Assembly (NCBI GenBank): GCA_002423435.1
Contig: DIWE01000036.1
Coordinates: 1,073 to 65,072, forward strand
Length of the DNA stretch: 64,000 bases
DNA from: Clostridiales bacterium UBA6114
GTDB lineage: Bacteria > Bacillota > Clostridia > Oscillospirales > Butyricicoccaceae
Direction: 5' to 3'
In this document: positions 34,662-43,504 of the stretch, piece by piece
Numbering within the stretch: position 1 is the first letter of the stretch
Layout: every line of letters begins with the position of its first letter
Notes under the pieces: generated by a model
Told to the model about the DNA's origin: nothing
The model's database searches: none
What the model saw: only the letters and a program-made list of their open reading frames with translations
Translations under genes and position numbers: made by a program

Positions 34662-35852
34662 TTATTTTAAGTACTCATGGATGGCCTCGCTCATAAGCGC
34701 GACGCCTTTTTTGATCTGAGCGGCGGACGGCATGGAGAAATTCAGGCGAAGAGCGGGGCAGGGGGCGTTTTCATCCACCATGAAGGCCGAGCCCGGTACG
34801 GCCGCGACCTTTTTTTCCGAGAGCATGCCGCAAAGCTTGAGGCCGTCCGCGCCTTCCGGAAGCTCGCACCACAAAAACAGCCCGCCGTCGGGGCTTGTGC
34901 GGCGGACGCGGGGGTCGAAGAGCCGGTCGATCTCCGACAGCATCAGATCGCGTTTTTGCCGGTAAAGGCTTCGGATCTCCTCGATATGGCCGTCTAAGTC
35001 GCAGGTCTTTAAATATTCGGCGACCAGCATGCAGAAAAACTGGTTGGTGTGCACGTCGGACACCTGCTTTGCGACGACCATCTTATCGATGACCGGCTTC
35101 GGGCCGAGGGCAAACCCCACGCGCATGCCGGGCGAGAGGATTTTGGAATAGGAGCCCGCGTAGAGCACAAGCCCCTCGGTGTCGAGGCTTTTTATCGGAG
35201 GGACGTATTCGCCGGAATAGCGCAGCTCAAAATATGGGTTGTCCTCTAAGATCATGACGCCGTATTTTGAGGAAAGCGAAAGAAGCGCCTTCCGGCGGGA
35301 GAGGCTTAACGTGCGGCCCGAGGGGTTCTGGAAGGTCGGGATCACGTAAATAAACTTAACATTTTTCGTCGTTTTCAAGGTGTGCTCGAGCGCGTCTAAG
35401 TCCATGCCGCCGTCGTCGGAGCGCACGCCGACAAGCCTTGCGTTAAAGGAGCGAAACGCGTTTAAAGCGCCGATAAAGCTCGGATTCTCGCATAAGACCA
35501 CATCGCCTTCGTTGACCATCACCTTGGTCATGAGGTCGATCGCCTGCTGGCCGCCGCTTGTAATAATCAGCGAGTCGTCCTCGGTCCCGACCGAGTATTT
35601 TTCCTTGAGCCTCTCCGCCGTCAGGGTGCGAAGGGGCATATAGCCCTCGGTGATGCCGTATTGCAGGGAGGCGGCCGCGTTCTCATCAAAAAGGCGTTTG
35701 GCTATTATAGACATCTCTCTGGACGGAAAAGTTTCCGGATCGGGATTTCCTCCGGCAAAAGAAATGATATCCGGATTTTCTAAAACCTTGAAGATTTCCC
35801 TGATCGCCGACGGTTTGAGCGTCGAGATTTTGTCGGAAAAGTCATATCTCAT
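34662..35852 (-). CDS. PLP-dependent aminotransferase, MocR/LysN-like class I/II
   Basis: A fold-type I aminotransferase of 396 aa resembling 2-aminoadipate/aromatic aminotransferases without the GntR domain of MocR proteins. Features are ISFAGGNPDPETFP (about 29-42), LQYGITEGYMPLR, TSGGQQAIDLM, the PLP lysine in YAGSYSKILSPGMRVGF (about 231-247), and the carboxylate-binding Arg in ALRLNFSMP near the end. The substrate is not determined; the neighbour trpS makes an aromatic amino acid only a suggestion. GGAG lies 7 nt before the ATG. It is the first gene of its operon. Confidence 0.88.
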   Translation of the reverse strand: MRYDFSDKISTLKPSAIREIFKVLENPDIISFAGGNPDPETFPSREMSIIAKRLFDENAAASLQYGITEGYMPLRTLTAERLKEKYSVGTEDDSLIITSGGQQAIDLMTKVMVNEGDVVLCENPSFIGALNAFRSFNARLVGVRSDDGGMDLDALEHTLKTTKNVKFIYVIPTFQNPSGRTLSLSRRKALLSLSSKYGVMILEDNPYFELRYSGEYVPPIKSLDTEGLVLYAGSYSKILSPGMRVGFALGPKPVIDKMVVAKQVSDVHTNQFFCMLVAEYLKTCDLDGHIEEIRSLYRQKRDLMLSEIDRLFDPRVRRTSPDGGLFLWCELPEGADGLKLCGMLSEKKVAAVPGSAFMVDENAPCPALRLNFSMPSAAQIKKGVALMSEAIHEYLK

Positions 35853-36070
35853 TGTTTTTCTCCTGCACTATCATAAAGTAATTATATCTCAATATCCCCC
35901 GGATAAATCAGCGGATATCAAAGAGTCCTAGGCGGCGTGAACAAGCCGGTTTATGTTTTTTTCGTTAAACACTATCTTATCATTTTTTAAACGATCATGC
36001 AATGATTGCGTTTCATGTATAGTTTTTTTCCTAATCGGAAAAAATGAACGAAAAAGGAGGGACCGGACAC

Positions 36071-37423
36071 ATGGAGCGAAGGAACAAAATCCGGCTTATA
36101 AGCTATACCCTTGCGTTTTGCGTCGTGACGCTCGGCGTGGCGATTGCCGGCTGGCGCCAGGCTTTTTTGTATCAGCGCTACATCGAATATGCAAATCAGC
36201 GGGCGTTTTCCAATCTGGTTACGAGCGTTTCGAACTTAGACAGCGCGCTGCAGAAAGGGATTTATTCAAATTCTCCCTCGATGCTGAGCTCCCTTTCGGC
36301 GCAGATCTGGCGCGAATCGACAAACGCGCGGGCATCGCTTGCGCAGATGCCGCTCACTGAAATCAATCTGGACAAGACCCAGAAGTTTATCGCGCAGACG
36401 GGCGAATACGCTTATACGGTCCTGCGAAAAGCCTCATCGGGAGAGCCCTTGTCCGATGAGGACCGGAAGATGCTTGCAACGTTGTCCGGTACGGCCGATA
36501 AGCTCGCGGTAAGCCTCGCGGAGCTCAAATCAAAATTTGACGACGGCGCCTTAAAGCTCGGGCAAAAACAATCGGACGGGGCCTTTTCCGCGCAGGCGGC
36601 CGAGCAGGAGACTGCGCAGGACGGCACCTTTGACGCTTTGGAGGGGGATTTCCCGGAGTATGCGACCCTGATCTACGACGGCCCGTATTCCGATCATATC
36701 GAAAAGCTGGAGCCGTTGTTTATCAAGGGCAAGCCGGAGGTTTCGGCGGAGGACGCCAAGAAGAAAGCCGCCGCGTTCTTAAAGGTCGATCCGGGGAAGC
36801 TCAGCTCGTCCGGCGAGTCCGATGGAAAAATCAAAACCTATACCTTCACGCTGCCTTCGGAAAACGGGGAGGTATCCGTTGATGTGACGAAGGCGGGAGG
36901 CTATATTTTGCAGGCGATCGATTCAAGGGACGGCGGCGAAAAGATGCTCTCCGCCGAGGAAGCCGTCAAAAAAGCCGTGGCCATACTGGACACCCTCGGC
37001 TTTCCGAATATGAAGGAAAGTTATTACACGGAATATGAGAGCATCGTGACCGTCAATTTCGCCGCTGAGGAGGACAACGTCATTTTATACCCCGATCTGA
37101 TCAAGGTGTCCGTCTCCTTAAACGACGGATCGCTGCGGTCGATCGACGCGTATGGGTATATCATGAATCACAAGGCGCGGGATCTCCCGTCCCCGAAGGT
37201 CTCCGCGGAATCGGTGTCGGGGAGCGTAAACAACGGGCTTCGGGTCCTTTCGACAAATCTGGCCGTGATTCCGACGAACGGAAAGAACGAGGTTCTCTGC
37301 TATGAGATTAAATGCGAAAATCCCGAAAAAAAGCATTATATCGTGTATATCAACGCCGAAACGGGCGCCGAGGAGGATATTCTGATCCTTCTGGAGGACG
37401 AAAACGGGACGCTCGCGATGTAA
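36071..37423 (+). CDS. ypeB: Spore germination protein YpeB
   Basis: YpeB is a spore inner-membrane/cortex protein needed with the lytic enzyme SleB for cortex breakdown in germination. The 450-aa protein has an N-terminal membrane anchor (about 7-27), a helical domain to about 190, and two or three PepSY-type beta domains (about 215-450; for example EDAKKKAAAFL and AEEAVKKAVAILDTLGF). The ATG at 36071 has AAAGGAGG 10 nt upstream. The usual partner sleB is not adjacent. Its presence indicates an endospore former. I did not find a convincing SigG promoter. Confidence 0.9.
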   Translation: MERRNKIRLISYTLAFCVVTLGVAIAGWRQAFLYQRYIEYANQRAFSNLVTSVSNLDSALQKGIYSNSPSMLSSLSAQIWRESTNARASLAQMPLTEINLDKTQKFIAQTGEYAYTVLRKASSGEPLSDEDRKMLATLSGTADKLAVSLAELKSKFDDGALKLGQKQSDGAFSAQAAEQETAQDGTFDALEGDFPEYATLIYDGPYSDHIEKLEPLFIKGKPEVSAEDAKKKAAAFLKVDPGKLSSSGESDGKIKTYTFTLPSENGEVSVDVTKAGGYILQAIDSRDGGEKMLSAEEAVKKAVAILDTLGFPNMKESYYTEYESIVTVNFAAEEDNVILYPDLIKVSVSLNDGSLRSIDAYGYIMNHKARDLPSPKVSAESVSGSVNNGLRVLSTNLAVIPTNGKNEVLCYEIKCENPEKKHYIVYINAETGAEEDILILLEDENGTLAM

Positions 37424-37448
37424 AAAAGGTGCTGTAGCCCTATAGACA

Positions 37449-37490
37449 ACAAAAGGCGGCTTCCGGCTTGTTTGCCGGTTGCTGCCTTTT
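37449..37490. terminator. Imperfect terminator-like hairpin between ypeB and the rpiR gene
   Basis: AAAAGGC-GGCTTCCGGC and GCCGGTTGCT-GCCTTTT pair with three mismatches around TTGTTT, with A/T-rich outer arms. It separates two convergent genes. Confidence 0.45.
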
Positions 37491-37547
37491 GAAATATTGA
37501 AAAACCGATTCAATTACGGGAAAATAAATCGTCATATCGCAAAATTA

Positions 37548-38420
37548 TCAAAAAATCTGAGTTTTGTTAATGAAAGGTTCCAATATGTTAAGCCTTTCCT
37601 TGGCATTCCCATCCAATCGAACTGCAAGCATCGTACATATAAGCTCCAGAAGAAACATGGGCGCTGCATTGGAGTTAAAAAAGCTCAGGCTCCCCACATC
37701 GACGATCAGAAGTTCATCGGCATACTGGCTGAACGGCGCGGTAGCCCTGTCCGTGATCAGGATCAGCTTCGCGGACCGTTCCTTACAGATTTTGATGATC
37801 TCAAGAGCATTCATTCTGTATCTGTTAAAGCTGATCATAACCATACAATCGTTTGCCTCGATATCCAGGATCTTCTCTATATTGTTGATGTCTTCGCCGG
37901 CTACGATAATAACATTCCCGACAATCAGGCTGAGCAGGAATTCGAATCTGTATGCGAGAGTTGCAGTTCCGCGGTATCCGCCGATATATCTGTGATTGCT
38001 TTTTGCCAGAATGTCCACGACGCGATCGAATTTGTCGGTCGTGTTCTTTGACAAAACACTCATAAGATTGTTGGAAACCAGCTCAAAACAGTGTGTTACA
38101 AGATTCTCACCGGAATAGTCGTTCGTGTCAATGTTTATCATTCTTTGCTGCGGAGGCAGATGAAATTTGTCGGAGGTGTTTGCCTGATCGGAAACATACT
38201 GCTGAATTTCCTTTTGCAGATCATTAAATACATGATACCCCAGGGCTTTGGCCGTCCTGTTTACAGAGGTGTTGCTGGTGCCAAGCTCTTTGGCAAGCTC
38301 GCTTGTAGACATGAAACAAACCTTGCTGATATTGTAAAGGATATATTCGGCAATACTGCTTTCCTTTTTTGTGAGCTTCGCTTTAATGATTCGTTCTTTC
38401 AGTTCTTCGAAATCAGCCAT
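37548..38420 (-). CDS. MurR/RpiR-family transcriptional regulator
   Basis: A regulator of 290 aa with an N-terminal RpiR helix-turn-helix (about 1-77: MSTSELAKELGTSNTSVNRT) and a C-terminal SIS domain (about 125-260: IGGYRGTATLAYRF, SFNRYRMNALEIIKICKERS, LITDRATAPFSQYADELL) that usually senses a phosphorylated sugar or related metabolite. GGAGG lies 5 nt before the ATG. It is the distal gene of the minus-strand peptide island, 157 bp after the desulfidase-like gene, so it probably controls that island. The operator may be the inverted repeat at 49247-49287 (inference). Confidence 0.88.
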   Translation of the reverse strand: MADFEELKERIIKAKLTKKESSIAEYILYNISKVCFMSTSELAKELGTSNTSVNRTAKALGYHVFNDLQKEIQQYVSDQANTSDKFHLPPQQRMINIDTNDYSGENLVTHCFELVSNNLMSVLSKNTTDKFDRVVDILAKSNHRYIGGYRGTATLAYRFEFLLSLIVGNVIIVAGEDINNIEKILDIEANDCMVMISFNRYRMNALEIIKICKERSAKLILITDRATAPFSQYADELLIVDVGSLSFFNSNAAPMFLLELICTMLAVRLDGNAKERLNILEPFINKTQIF

Positions 38421-38577
38421 TATTACCTCCAGGCATATGTTTTTATTACCCAGCTAAGATTACATCAGAAATCTATTTTATTGTCAATATGGACTGGTAT
38501 AATTGTCATCTTTTTAGATTGTCCCGGGAGGGACGAGAAAAAGGACACAAAATCCCGGTAAAATAGCCGCTTTGCGG

Positions 38578-39858
38578 TTATTCCACCATGATCTTCAGAA
38601 TTTCCGTATCGGTCTCTTTCATGCCCTCTCTTCCCAAGCGGCCTATAGATCTGATCGTATCCTCAACAGTATCTTTCACAAGCCCTTCGCCCGACCGAAA
38701 GAACTGGCCGTTGACCGCCATATTGTATCCGAGCAGGGCGGCGTCGACGGATGAGGCGATTTTAGCCGCGCATGACGGCTTTGCACCGTCGCATACGATT
38801 CCCGAGACATTTGCCAAAGTGTTGACGATCGTTCTCTGGATCACTTCAATACCCGCATCATATAAATAGGCGATTCCTACGCCGCTGCCGCACGCCGCGC
38901 TCACAGCGCCGCAATATGCCGACAGGCTGCCTATACCGGTCTTTTGATGAATAGCGGTTAAATTCCCCAGCACCAGCGCGCGGTAGAGCTTTTCACCGGG
39001 TGCGTTAAGATGTTGCGCATATTTGATTATCGGCAGCGATACCGCCATTCCCTGGTTCCCGCTGCCGGAATTAATGACCACCGGCAGCACGCATCCGCTC
39101 ATACGGGCATCCGAGCCCGCGGCCGGATAGGCCTTGGCAATCGTATTGATATCATTCCCATAACAATTTATCAGCGTCGATCCCACGTTTGCTCCGTAAT
39201 TGTTTTTCAGGCCTTCCTCCGCGATCCTGGTGTTGTAATCGATCTGAGTATCGAGCAGGCCTTTGATATCTTCTATATCGACCGAATTCGCAAAATCATA
39301 GATATCCTCTATGTTCATCTTTGCTCTGTTCTCAAGGCTCGACACGGGCGAAGGATCCATGCCGCAGTCTTTTGAGAAAATCACCTCTCCGTTTTTTTCA
39401 ATCCGGATGATATTGGTATGCTTGTCCCTGATTTCAACAAGCGCGGAATTTGCGCCCTTTTGGACGGTCATTACGATATCGAGGTTTGCGGAGCCGTGAA
39501 TAATTTCCACCCTGCAAATGCCGGCTTTCAGCAATTCTCTTGTTTTTTCTATATGCTCGGGCCGTATATCCGCAAGAACCTCAAGCTGCTTTCCGGCATC
39601 TCCGCCGACTGCGCCCAGTATTGCGCTTGCTTCGATGCCGCGCATATTTCCGGTGGTTGGAACAATAACGCCTTTTACATTCTTGATGATATTCCCACTG
39701 CATCCGGCTATTATTTTATCCGGGAGTTCTCCAAGCACTTCCCGCGCTTTGGCGGCCGCGAGTGCGATCGCAATCGGCTCGGTACAGCCCAGCGCCGGAA
39801 TCAGTTCCTCCTTCAGAATATTCAGATACATGTTGTATTTTTCGCATTCTCTGTCCAT
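38578..39858 (-). CDS. L-cysteine desulfidase / L-serine dehydratase-like protein, UPF0597 (CyuA/YhaM) family
   Basis: Family members break L-cysteine into pyruvate, ammonia and sulfide using an iron-sulfur cluster. The 426-aa protein has the family signatures GCTEPIAIALAAAKAREVLG near residues 24-43, GCSGNIIKNVKGV, NSGSGNQGMAVSLP, CGSGVGIAYL and CDGAKPSCAAKI near 366-377, which hold the conserved cysteines. I chose the ATG at 39858 because GAGG lies 8 nt upstream. It begins 36 bp after the M24 gene. In context it would degrade an amino acid freed from an imported peptide or conjugate (inference). Confidence 0.88.
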   Translation of the reverse strand: MDRECEKYNMYLNILKEELIPALGCTEPIAIALAAAKAREVLGELPDKIIAGCSGNIIKNVKGVIVPTTGNMRGIEASAILGAVGGDAGKQLEVLADIRPEHIEKTRELLKAGICRVEIIHGSANLDIVMTVQKGANSALVEIRDKHTNIIRIEKNGEVIFSKDCGMDPSPVSSLENRAKMNIEDIYDFANSVDIEDIKGLLDTQIDYNTRIAEEGLKNNYGANVGSTLINCYGNDINTIAKAYPAAGSDARMSGCVLPVVINSGSGNQGMAVSLPIIKYAQHLNAPGEKLYRALVLGNLTAIHQKTGIGSLSAYCGAVSAACGSGVGIAYLYDAGIEVIQRTIVNTLANVSGIVCDGAKPSCAAKIASSVDAALLGYNMAVNGQFFRSGEGLVKDTVEDTIRSIGRLGREGMKETDTEILKIMVE

Positions 39859-39894
39859 GTCTTTCACCTCAATGCCATACATGTAAGCCCACGC

Positions 39895-41073
39895 TTATTT
39901 GTTAATTGTAATGCGTTTGTTATCGAGCTTTGTCAGGCATTCATAGCCGGTTTCGGTAATGAGCACCGTATCGGAATGCCTGACTCCGCCCCATGATTTG
40001 TCCATGAGGCCGGGCTCAACCGTTATAACCATGCCGGCCGCCAAAAGGAGCTTATTTCCGCCGGCTAACGACGGGAATTCGTGAGCCGAGCACCCCACTC
40101 CATGCCCGACCCTGCCGGGAAGAATTTCGCCGAAGCCATGTTTTATGAAAACAGCTGCTGCCGCCAGATAAAGGGATTCAAAAGAAAAACCGGGCTTCAA
40201 GCTGTCAAAGACCGCCTGCCTCGCCTCCAGCATCGCCCCATATGCCCTGTCCCTTATGCCCGCAACTTTATTGACAATAATACTGCGCTCATTTTCGGCA
40301 TGATATCCGTTGACCTTTGCCCATGCCATCGGCAGGGAAAGGTCGCCGGGAAGGGGTGTGTAATGCTTGGGGCAGTCGCAGCCGTATGCAATATGACTGT
40401 TGGACAGGCACCAGACATGCAGGCTGTCGATCATTCCTCCCTCGGAGGTCCCGAACCCACAGACCTCGGTATCGTTATAAAGCTCGCTCCACGCCTTGCG
40501 CATCCGATACTGGCCCTCCGTGCTTGCGCATGCCTCGGAATATCCCTTCTCCAGACAGCCAATCGCAGTCTCAACTCCAATATCGACCAGATGAGCCGCT
40601 TTTTTAATACAGCTGATTTCATATGCATCCTTTATGATCTTCATCATATTAATAGGGGATGAAATATCCAAAACGGTCGCCGGATTCAGTTTGGCGAGGA
40701 TTTTCTGATAGAGGCTTATATTGATGCTGTCAAGCTCCAGGCCGAGCCTGACCGGTACGTCTTCAAGGATTTCCCTGATCGCATCGACGGGATCGATGGC
40801 CAGAGAGACATTGGAACCCCATTTTCCATACAGCTGGACGTTGCCAATTGCCCCCTCTTCCTTTGCGTGGTCGCATCGAATGCTGTGAACCAGCAGGCAA
40901 GTGCCTTTTTTGACGCTGACAATTACAAAGCAAGGGTGGCTGTTGAGCACCGGGTTAAAGTTGCTGAAGTAGAATACATTTTCCGGCTTTACAATAATTG
41001 CGGCATCCAGCCCTTCTTCCGTCAGTTTTTCTTTTAAGCTCTCAATCCTTCTGGAAACAAATTTCTTATTCAC
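39895..41073 (-). CDS. M24-family (creatinase/Xaa-Pro peptidase-like) hydrolase with altered metal site
   Basis: The 392-aa protein has the N-terminal creatinase domain (about 1-140) and a C-terminal pita-bread fold. Of the five metal ligands of aminopeptidase P or MetAP (Asp, Asp, His, Glu, Glu), only the His (GHGVGCSAHEFP) and one Glu (VITVEPG) are clear. The first Asp aligns with Met (GDLSLPMAWA), the second with Glu (GYHAENERS) and the last Glu with Ser (GVRHSDTV). That pattern recalls metal-free creatinase or ectoine-hydrolase-like members, which cleave C-N bonds of small molecules. The start is GTG with GGAGG 9 nt upstream. Confidence 0.85.
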   Translation of the reverse strand: MNKKFVSRRIESLKEKLTEEGLDAAIIVKPENVFYFSNFNPVLNSHPCFVIVSVKKGTCLLVHSIRCDHAKEEGAIGNVQLYGKWGSNVSLAIDPVDAIREILEDVPVRLGLELDSINISLYQKILAKLNPATVLDISSPINMMKIIKDAYEISCIKKAAHLVDIGVETAIGCLEKGYSEACASTEGQYRMRKAWSELYNDTEVCGFGTSEGGMIDSLHVWCLSNSHIAYGCDCPKHYTPLPGDLSLPMAWAKVNGYHAENERSIIVNKVAGIRDRAYGAMLEARQAVFDSLKPGFSFESLYLAAAAVFIKHGFGEILPGRVGHGVGCSAHEFPSLAGGNKLLLAAGMVITVEPGLMDKSWGGVRHSDTVLITETGYECLTKLDNKRITINK

Positions 41074-41089
41074 GGTTAACGTCCTCCTC

Positions 41090-41159
41090 TTCTGCCGGGG
41101 AGGCCTGACTCAGGCTGATGCAAGGATTTCCCGTAAAAGTCGAAGCATCTCCGGCAGAA
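41090..41159. other. Nested stem-loop between the UroD-like and M24 genes
   Basis: TTCTGCCGG (41090-41098) pairs with CCGGCAGAA (41151-41159); inside lies GCCTGA-C-TCAGGC (41103-41115). It ends next to the M24 gene's ribosome site (complement CCTCCT, 41083-41088), so it could process or modulate the operon mRNA. Confidence 0.45.
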
Positions 41160-41171
41160 ACTGTAATCAGC

Positions 41172-42188
41172 TTACCCTTTTTGCGCGATCTCCTGCTTAA
41201 GAAGAGCGGCTTCGACTTTGCATTTCGCCTTTTTTATATACTCCAGCATTTCTTCGTCGACCGGATACCGGATCACGCAGCCCGGCGTGAGGATGTGCCC
41301 TCTTCCCTTAAGCTGCTTTACACACTCGTAGATCTGGTTTTGCAGCTCGTTCTTGTTGTGGTTTGTGATATCCATCCTCTTGATGCCGCCCATAACGCAT
41401 TTGCCCGTCATCATATTCGCCTCTTCCAGAGCGGGAAGGCTTTCCCATACATGCCAGTTGAATACCTGAACGGGATACTGCTCGAGCAGATTGAACATGA
41501 TGTTTTCTCCATGGGCATGGAGCACGTTAAACCAGCCCTTTGAAGCGGCGATGACCCTTTTGTCGTAATATGCGCCGTATTCCTGATACAGTTCTTCACT
41601 CATAATATTGTAAGAGCTCATTTGGGAAGCAAAGAATATGCCGTCCGCCCCGAGCTCGACCGCTCTTTCGACCAGCTTGCAGGTGGTTTGGGTGATGGCC
41701 TCAAGCGCCTTATGTACCTCCTGGCCGTCCCCGTTTTTGATGTGCTCCAGCAGACATTTGTTTGAAAGCTTGTCCGCCGTCGTTATGGGACTGAAGACGG
41801 TAAAAATCACGGGCACCTCGCCCTTTGTCATTTCAAGCAATAGTCTCAGCGAGGTAAGCTCGCGCGCCAGTGCGCCCTCTTCAATACTGGTAGCCTTTAC
41901 CTTGCTCCAATCCTCAACCGCTTTAACGGGAGTATCTAGGATCTTCGCCACGCCGCCCGAGGATATTTCGGAATAATCAACCGTACAGCCCAGGTCCTCT
42001 ATAGGGTACATCCCGTTGTTCATCGTCTTTATGAAATCAACATCATATTTTTTGTAAAATTCAAAGGTTGCCTCCGCAAGCCTGACAGGGTCCATATCGA
42101 TTCCGGGCAGATGAGTCCATATTGCATAAGGAATCGAATCAGGCTTCCTGCCCTCTATCGCCGCCTTGATTCGTTCGATTTTTGTCAT
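41172..42188 (-). CDS. Uroporphyrinogen decarboxylase (URO-D) superfamily protein
   Basis: A TIM-barrel protein of 338 aa. The superfamily includes HemE and zinc-dependent corrinoid methyltransferases (MtaA, CmuA). Here a LHAHGENIMF segment (about 237-246) and TPGCVIRYPV near 310 sit where methyltransferases have His-x-Cys and Cys, giving a possible His/His/Cys metal site. True HemE motifs are not seen and no haem genes are nearby, so haem synthesis is unlikely. The ATG at 42188 has AAAGGAG 7 nt upstream. It follows the multi-hairpin element and precedes the M24 gene by 98 bp. Its substrate is unknown. Confidence 0.82.
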   Translation of the reverse strand: MTKIERIKAAIEGRKPDSIPYAIWTHLPGIDMDPVRLAEATFEFYKKYDVDFIKTMNNGMYPIEDLGCTVDYSEISSGGVAKILDTPVKAVEDWSKVKATSIEEGALARELTSLRLLLEMTKGEVPVIFTVFSPITTADKLSNKCLLEHIKNGDGQEVHKALEAITQTTCKLVERAVELGADGIFFASQMSSYNIMSEELYQEYGAYYDKRVIAASKGWFNVLHAHGENIMFNLLEQYPVQVFNWHVWESLPALEEANMMTGKCVMGGIKRMDITNHNKNELQNQIYECVKQLKGRGHILTPGCVIRYPVDEEMLEYIKKAKCKVEAALLKQEIAQKG

Positions 42189-42237
42189 AACGTAGCTCCT
42201 TTCGGCAGTATTTCCTTCGTACCTTGAACGGAGTAAA

Positions 42238-42517
42238 CAGCCGTTTGCGGTAAAAACCGCAAACGGCTGAGGCTGTCGAAGAACTCGACAGCCTTTCGAG
42301 GGGGAATCCAATTCCCCCTCGAGGAGCACCCCAAGCGATCATGATCGCTTGGGGACCACGCCTCCTCCAGGTGCGGACAAAACCAATGGTTTTGTCCAGT
42401 GTGTCCTTCGGCGGCGCATGTCCGCCGAAGGACTTATCCCAAGTTAAGGGGCTCCGGCCCCTTAACAATTCCTAAAATATACTTTTTCGACACTCTGAGC
42501 CGTTTGCGGTTTTTACC
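42238..42517. repeat. Multi-hairpin intergenic element with terminal inverted repeats
   Basis: This fills most of the 372-bp gap between dppB and the UroD-like gene. Seven perfect stem-loops follow each other: 42238-42269 (14 bp), 42270-42294 (10 bp), 42296-42322 (12 bp), 42329-42354 (26-base palindrome), 42375-42397 (11 bp), 42403-42433 (12 bp) and 42443-42466 (10 bp). A 20-base inverted repeat pairs 42249-42268 with 42498-42517 and bounds the element. No open reading frame of interest crosses it. It looks like a structured RNA or a non-autonomous mobile repeat. Confidence 0.9.
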
Positions 42518-42560
42518 AACTATCCCGCCGTTTCCGTATTGCAGCAAACCGACCCTTTCC

Positions 42561-43481
42561 TTAATATCGAATTCTGGGATCAACCAGCGCACATGTAATG
42601 TCAATCAACAGATTTACCATGACCATCATAAAGGCAATGATGATTAATGCGCCCTGAATCAGGGTATAATCTCTCGCTTGAACAGCCTGTATCACCAAGC
42701 GCCCCAATCCGGGCCATGAAAATACCGTTTCGGTCACTACCGCGCCGGCCAATGTCGTTCCGAACTGGAGCCCCACGATGGTGATGGTGGGGATCAGCGA
42801 ATTGCGCAGGGCATGTCCCGTAAGCACCGCATACTTGGAGAGCCCCTTGGCTTTGGCGGTTCTGATATAATCCTCTCCCAGCACGTCCAGCAGGCTGGAG
42901 CGGGACAGTCTGGTTATGGTGGCGACCGAATAGGTGCCCAGGGTAACGGCAGGCATGATCAAATGCCTGAATGTTCCGCTTCCATAGATCGGAAGCAGCT
43001 GCAGCTTGACCCCGAATATCAATATCAGCAGCAGTCCCAGCCAAAAAACCGGCATGCATTGACCGACGAACGCCAGGCTGCGCGTAATGCTGTCAATAGG
43101 GGAATGGCGCCTGACCGCTGAGATGACTCCCGCCGGAATTCCTATCAGGGCAGCCCACAAAAGGGCCACTATCGTCAGCTGAAAGGTTGCCGGCAAGCGT
43201 TCAACCACAAGCTTTATCACCGGCTGCTTATGGCTGATCGACGTGCCGAAATCTCCGTGCAGCGCATTGATGATAAACTGCTTATACTGCAGATAGATGG
43301 GAAGATCCAGCCCCATTTCCCGTCTGATACTTGCAATGTTTTCCGGCGATACGCCCTGCGCAAGCATCTGGTCGGTGGGATCTCCGGTCAGACGGATCAG
43401 AAAGAACACGGCCACTGAAACTCCCACAATAACGACAAAGGCCTGCGCGATCCGCCGGATGATATAAGCGCCCATACCCAT
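42561..43481 (-). CDS. dppB: Peptide ABC transporter permease, DppB/OppB type
   Basis: One of two membrane subunits of a peptide importer. The 306-aa protein has six predicted membrane helices, the family N-terminus (YIIRRIAQAFVVIVGVSVAVFFL), a conserved LDLPIYLQY external segment and the EAA motif RTAKAKGLSKYAVLTGHALR that contacts the ATPases. Starts at 43481 or 43475 are both possible. It lies 23 bp after the binding-protein gene. It is separated from its partner dppC by the binding protein and the M19 gene, an unusual order for dpp operons. Confidence 0.92.
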   Translation of the reverse strand: MGMGAYIIRRIAQAFVVIVGVSVAVFFLIRLTGDPTDQMLAQGVSPENIASIRREMGLDLPIYLQYKQFIINALHGDFGTSISHKQPVIKLVVERLPATFQLTIVALLWAALIGIPAGVISAVRRHSPIDSITRSLAFVGQCMPVFWLGLLLILIFGVKLQLLPIYGSGTFRHLIMPAVTLGTYSVATITRLSRSSLLDVLGEDYIRTAKAKGLSKYAVLTGHALRNSLIPTITIVGLQFGTTLAGAVVTETVFSWPGLGRLVIQAVQARDYTLIQGALIIIAFMMVMVNLLIDITCALVDPRIRY

Positions 43482-43504
43482 TCCACCTTAAAACAAGTTA
43501 AATC

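Noticed and set aside
42238..42517. CRISPR array
   Set aside because: The unit sequences differ, the spacing is irregular and each unit is a self-complementary hairpin, so there is no repeat-spacer pattern.
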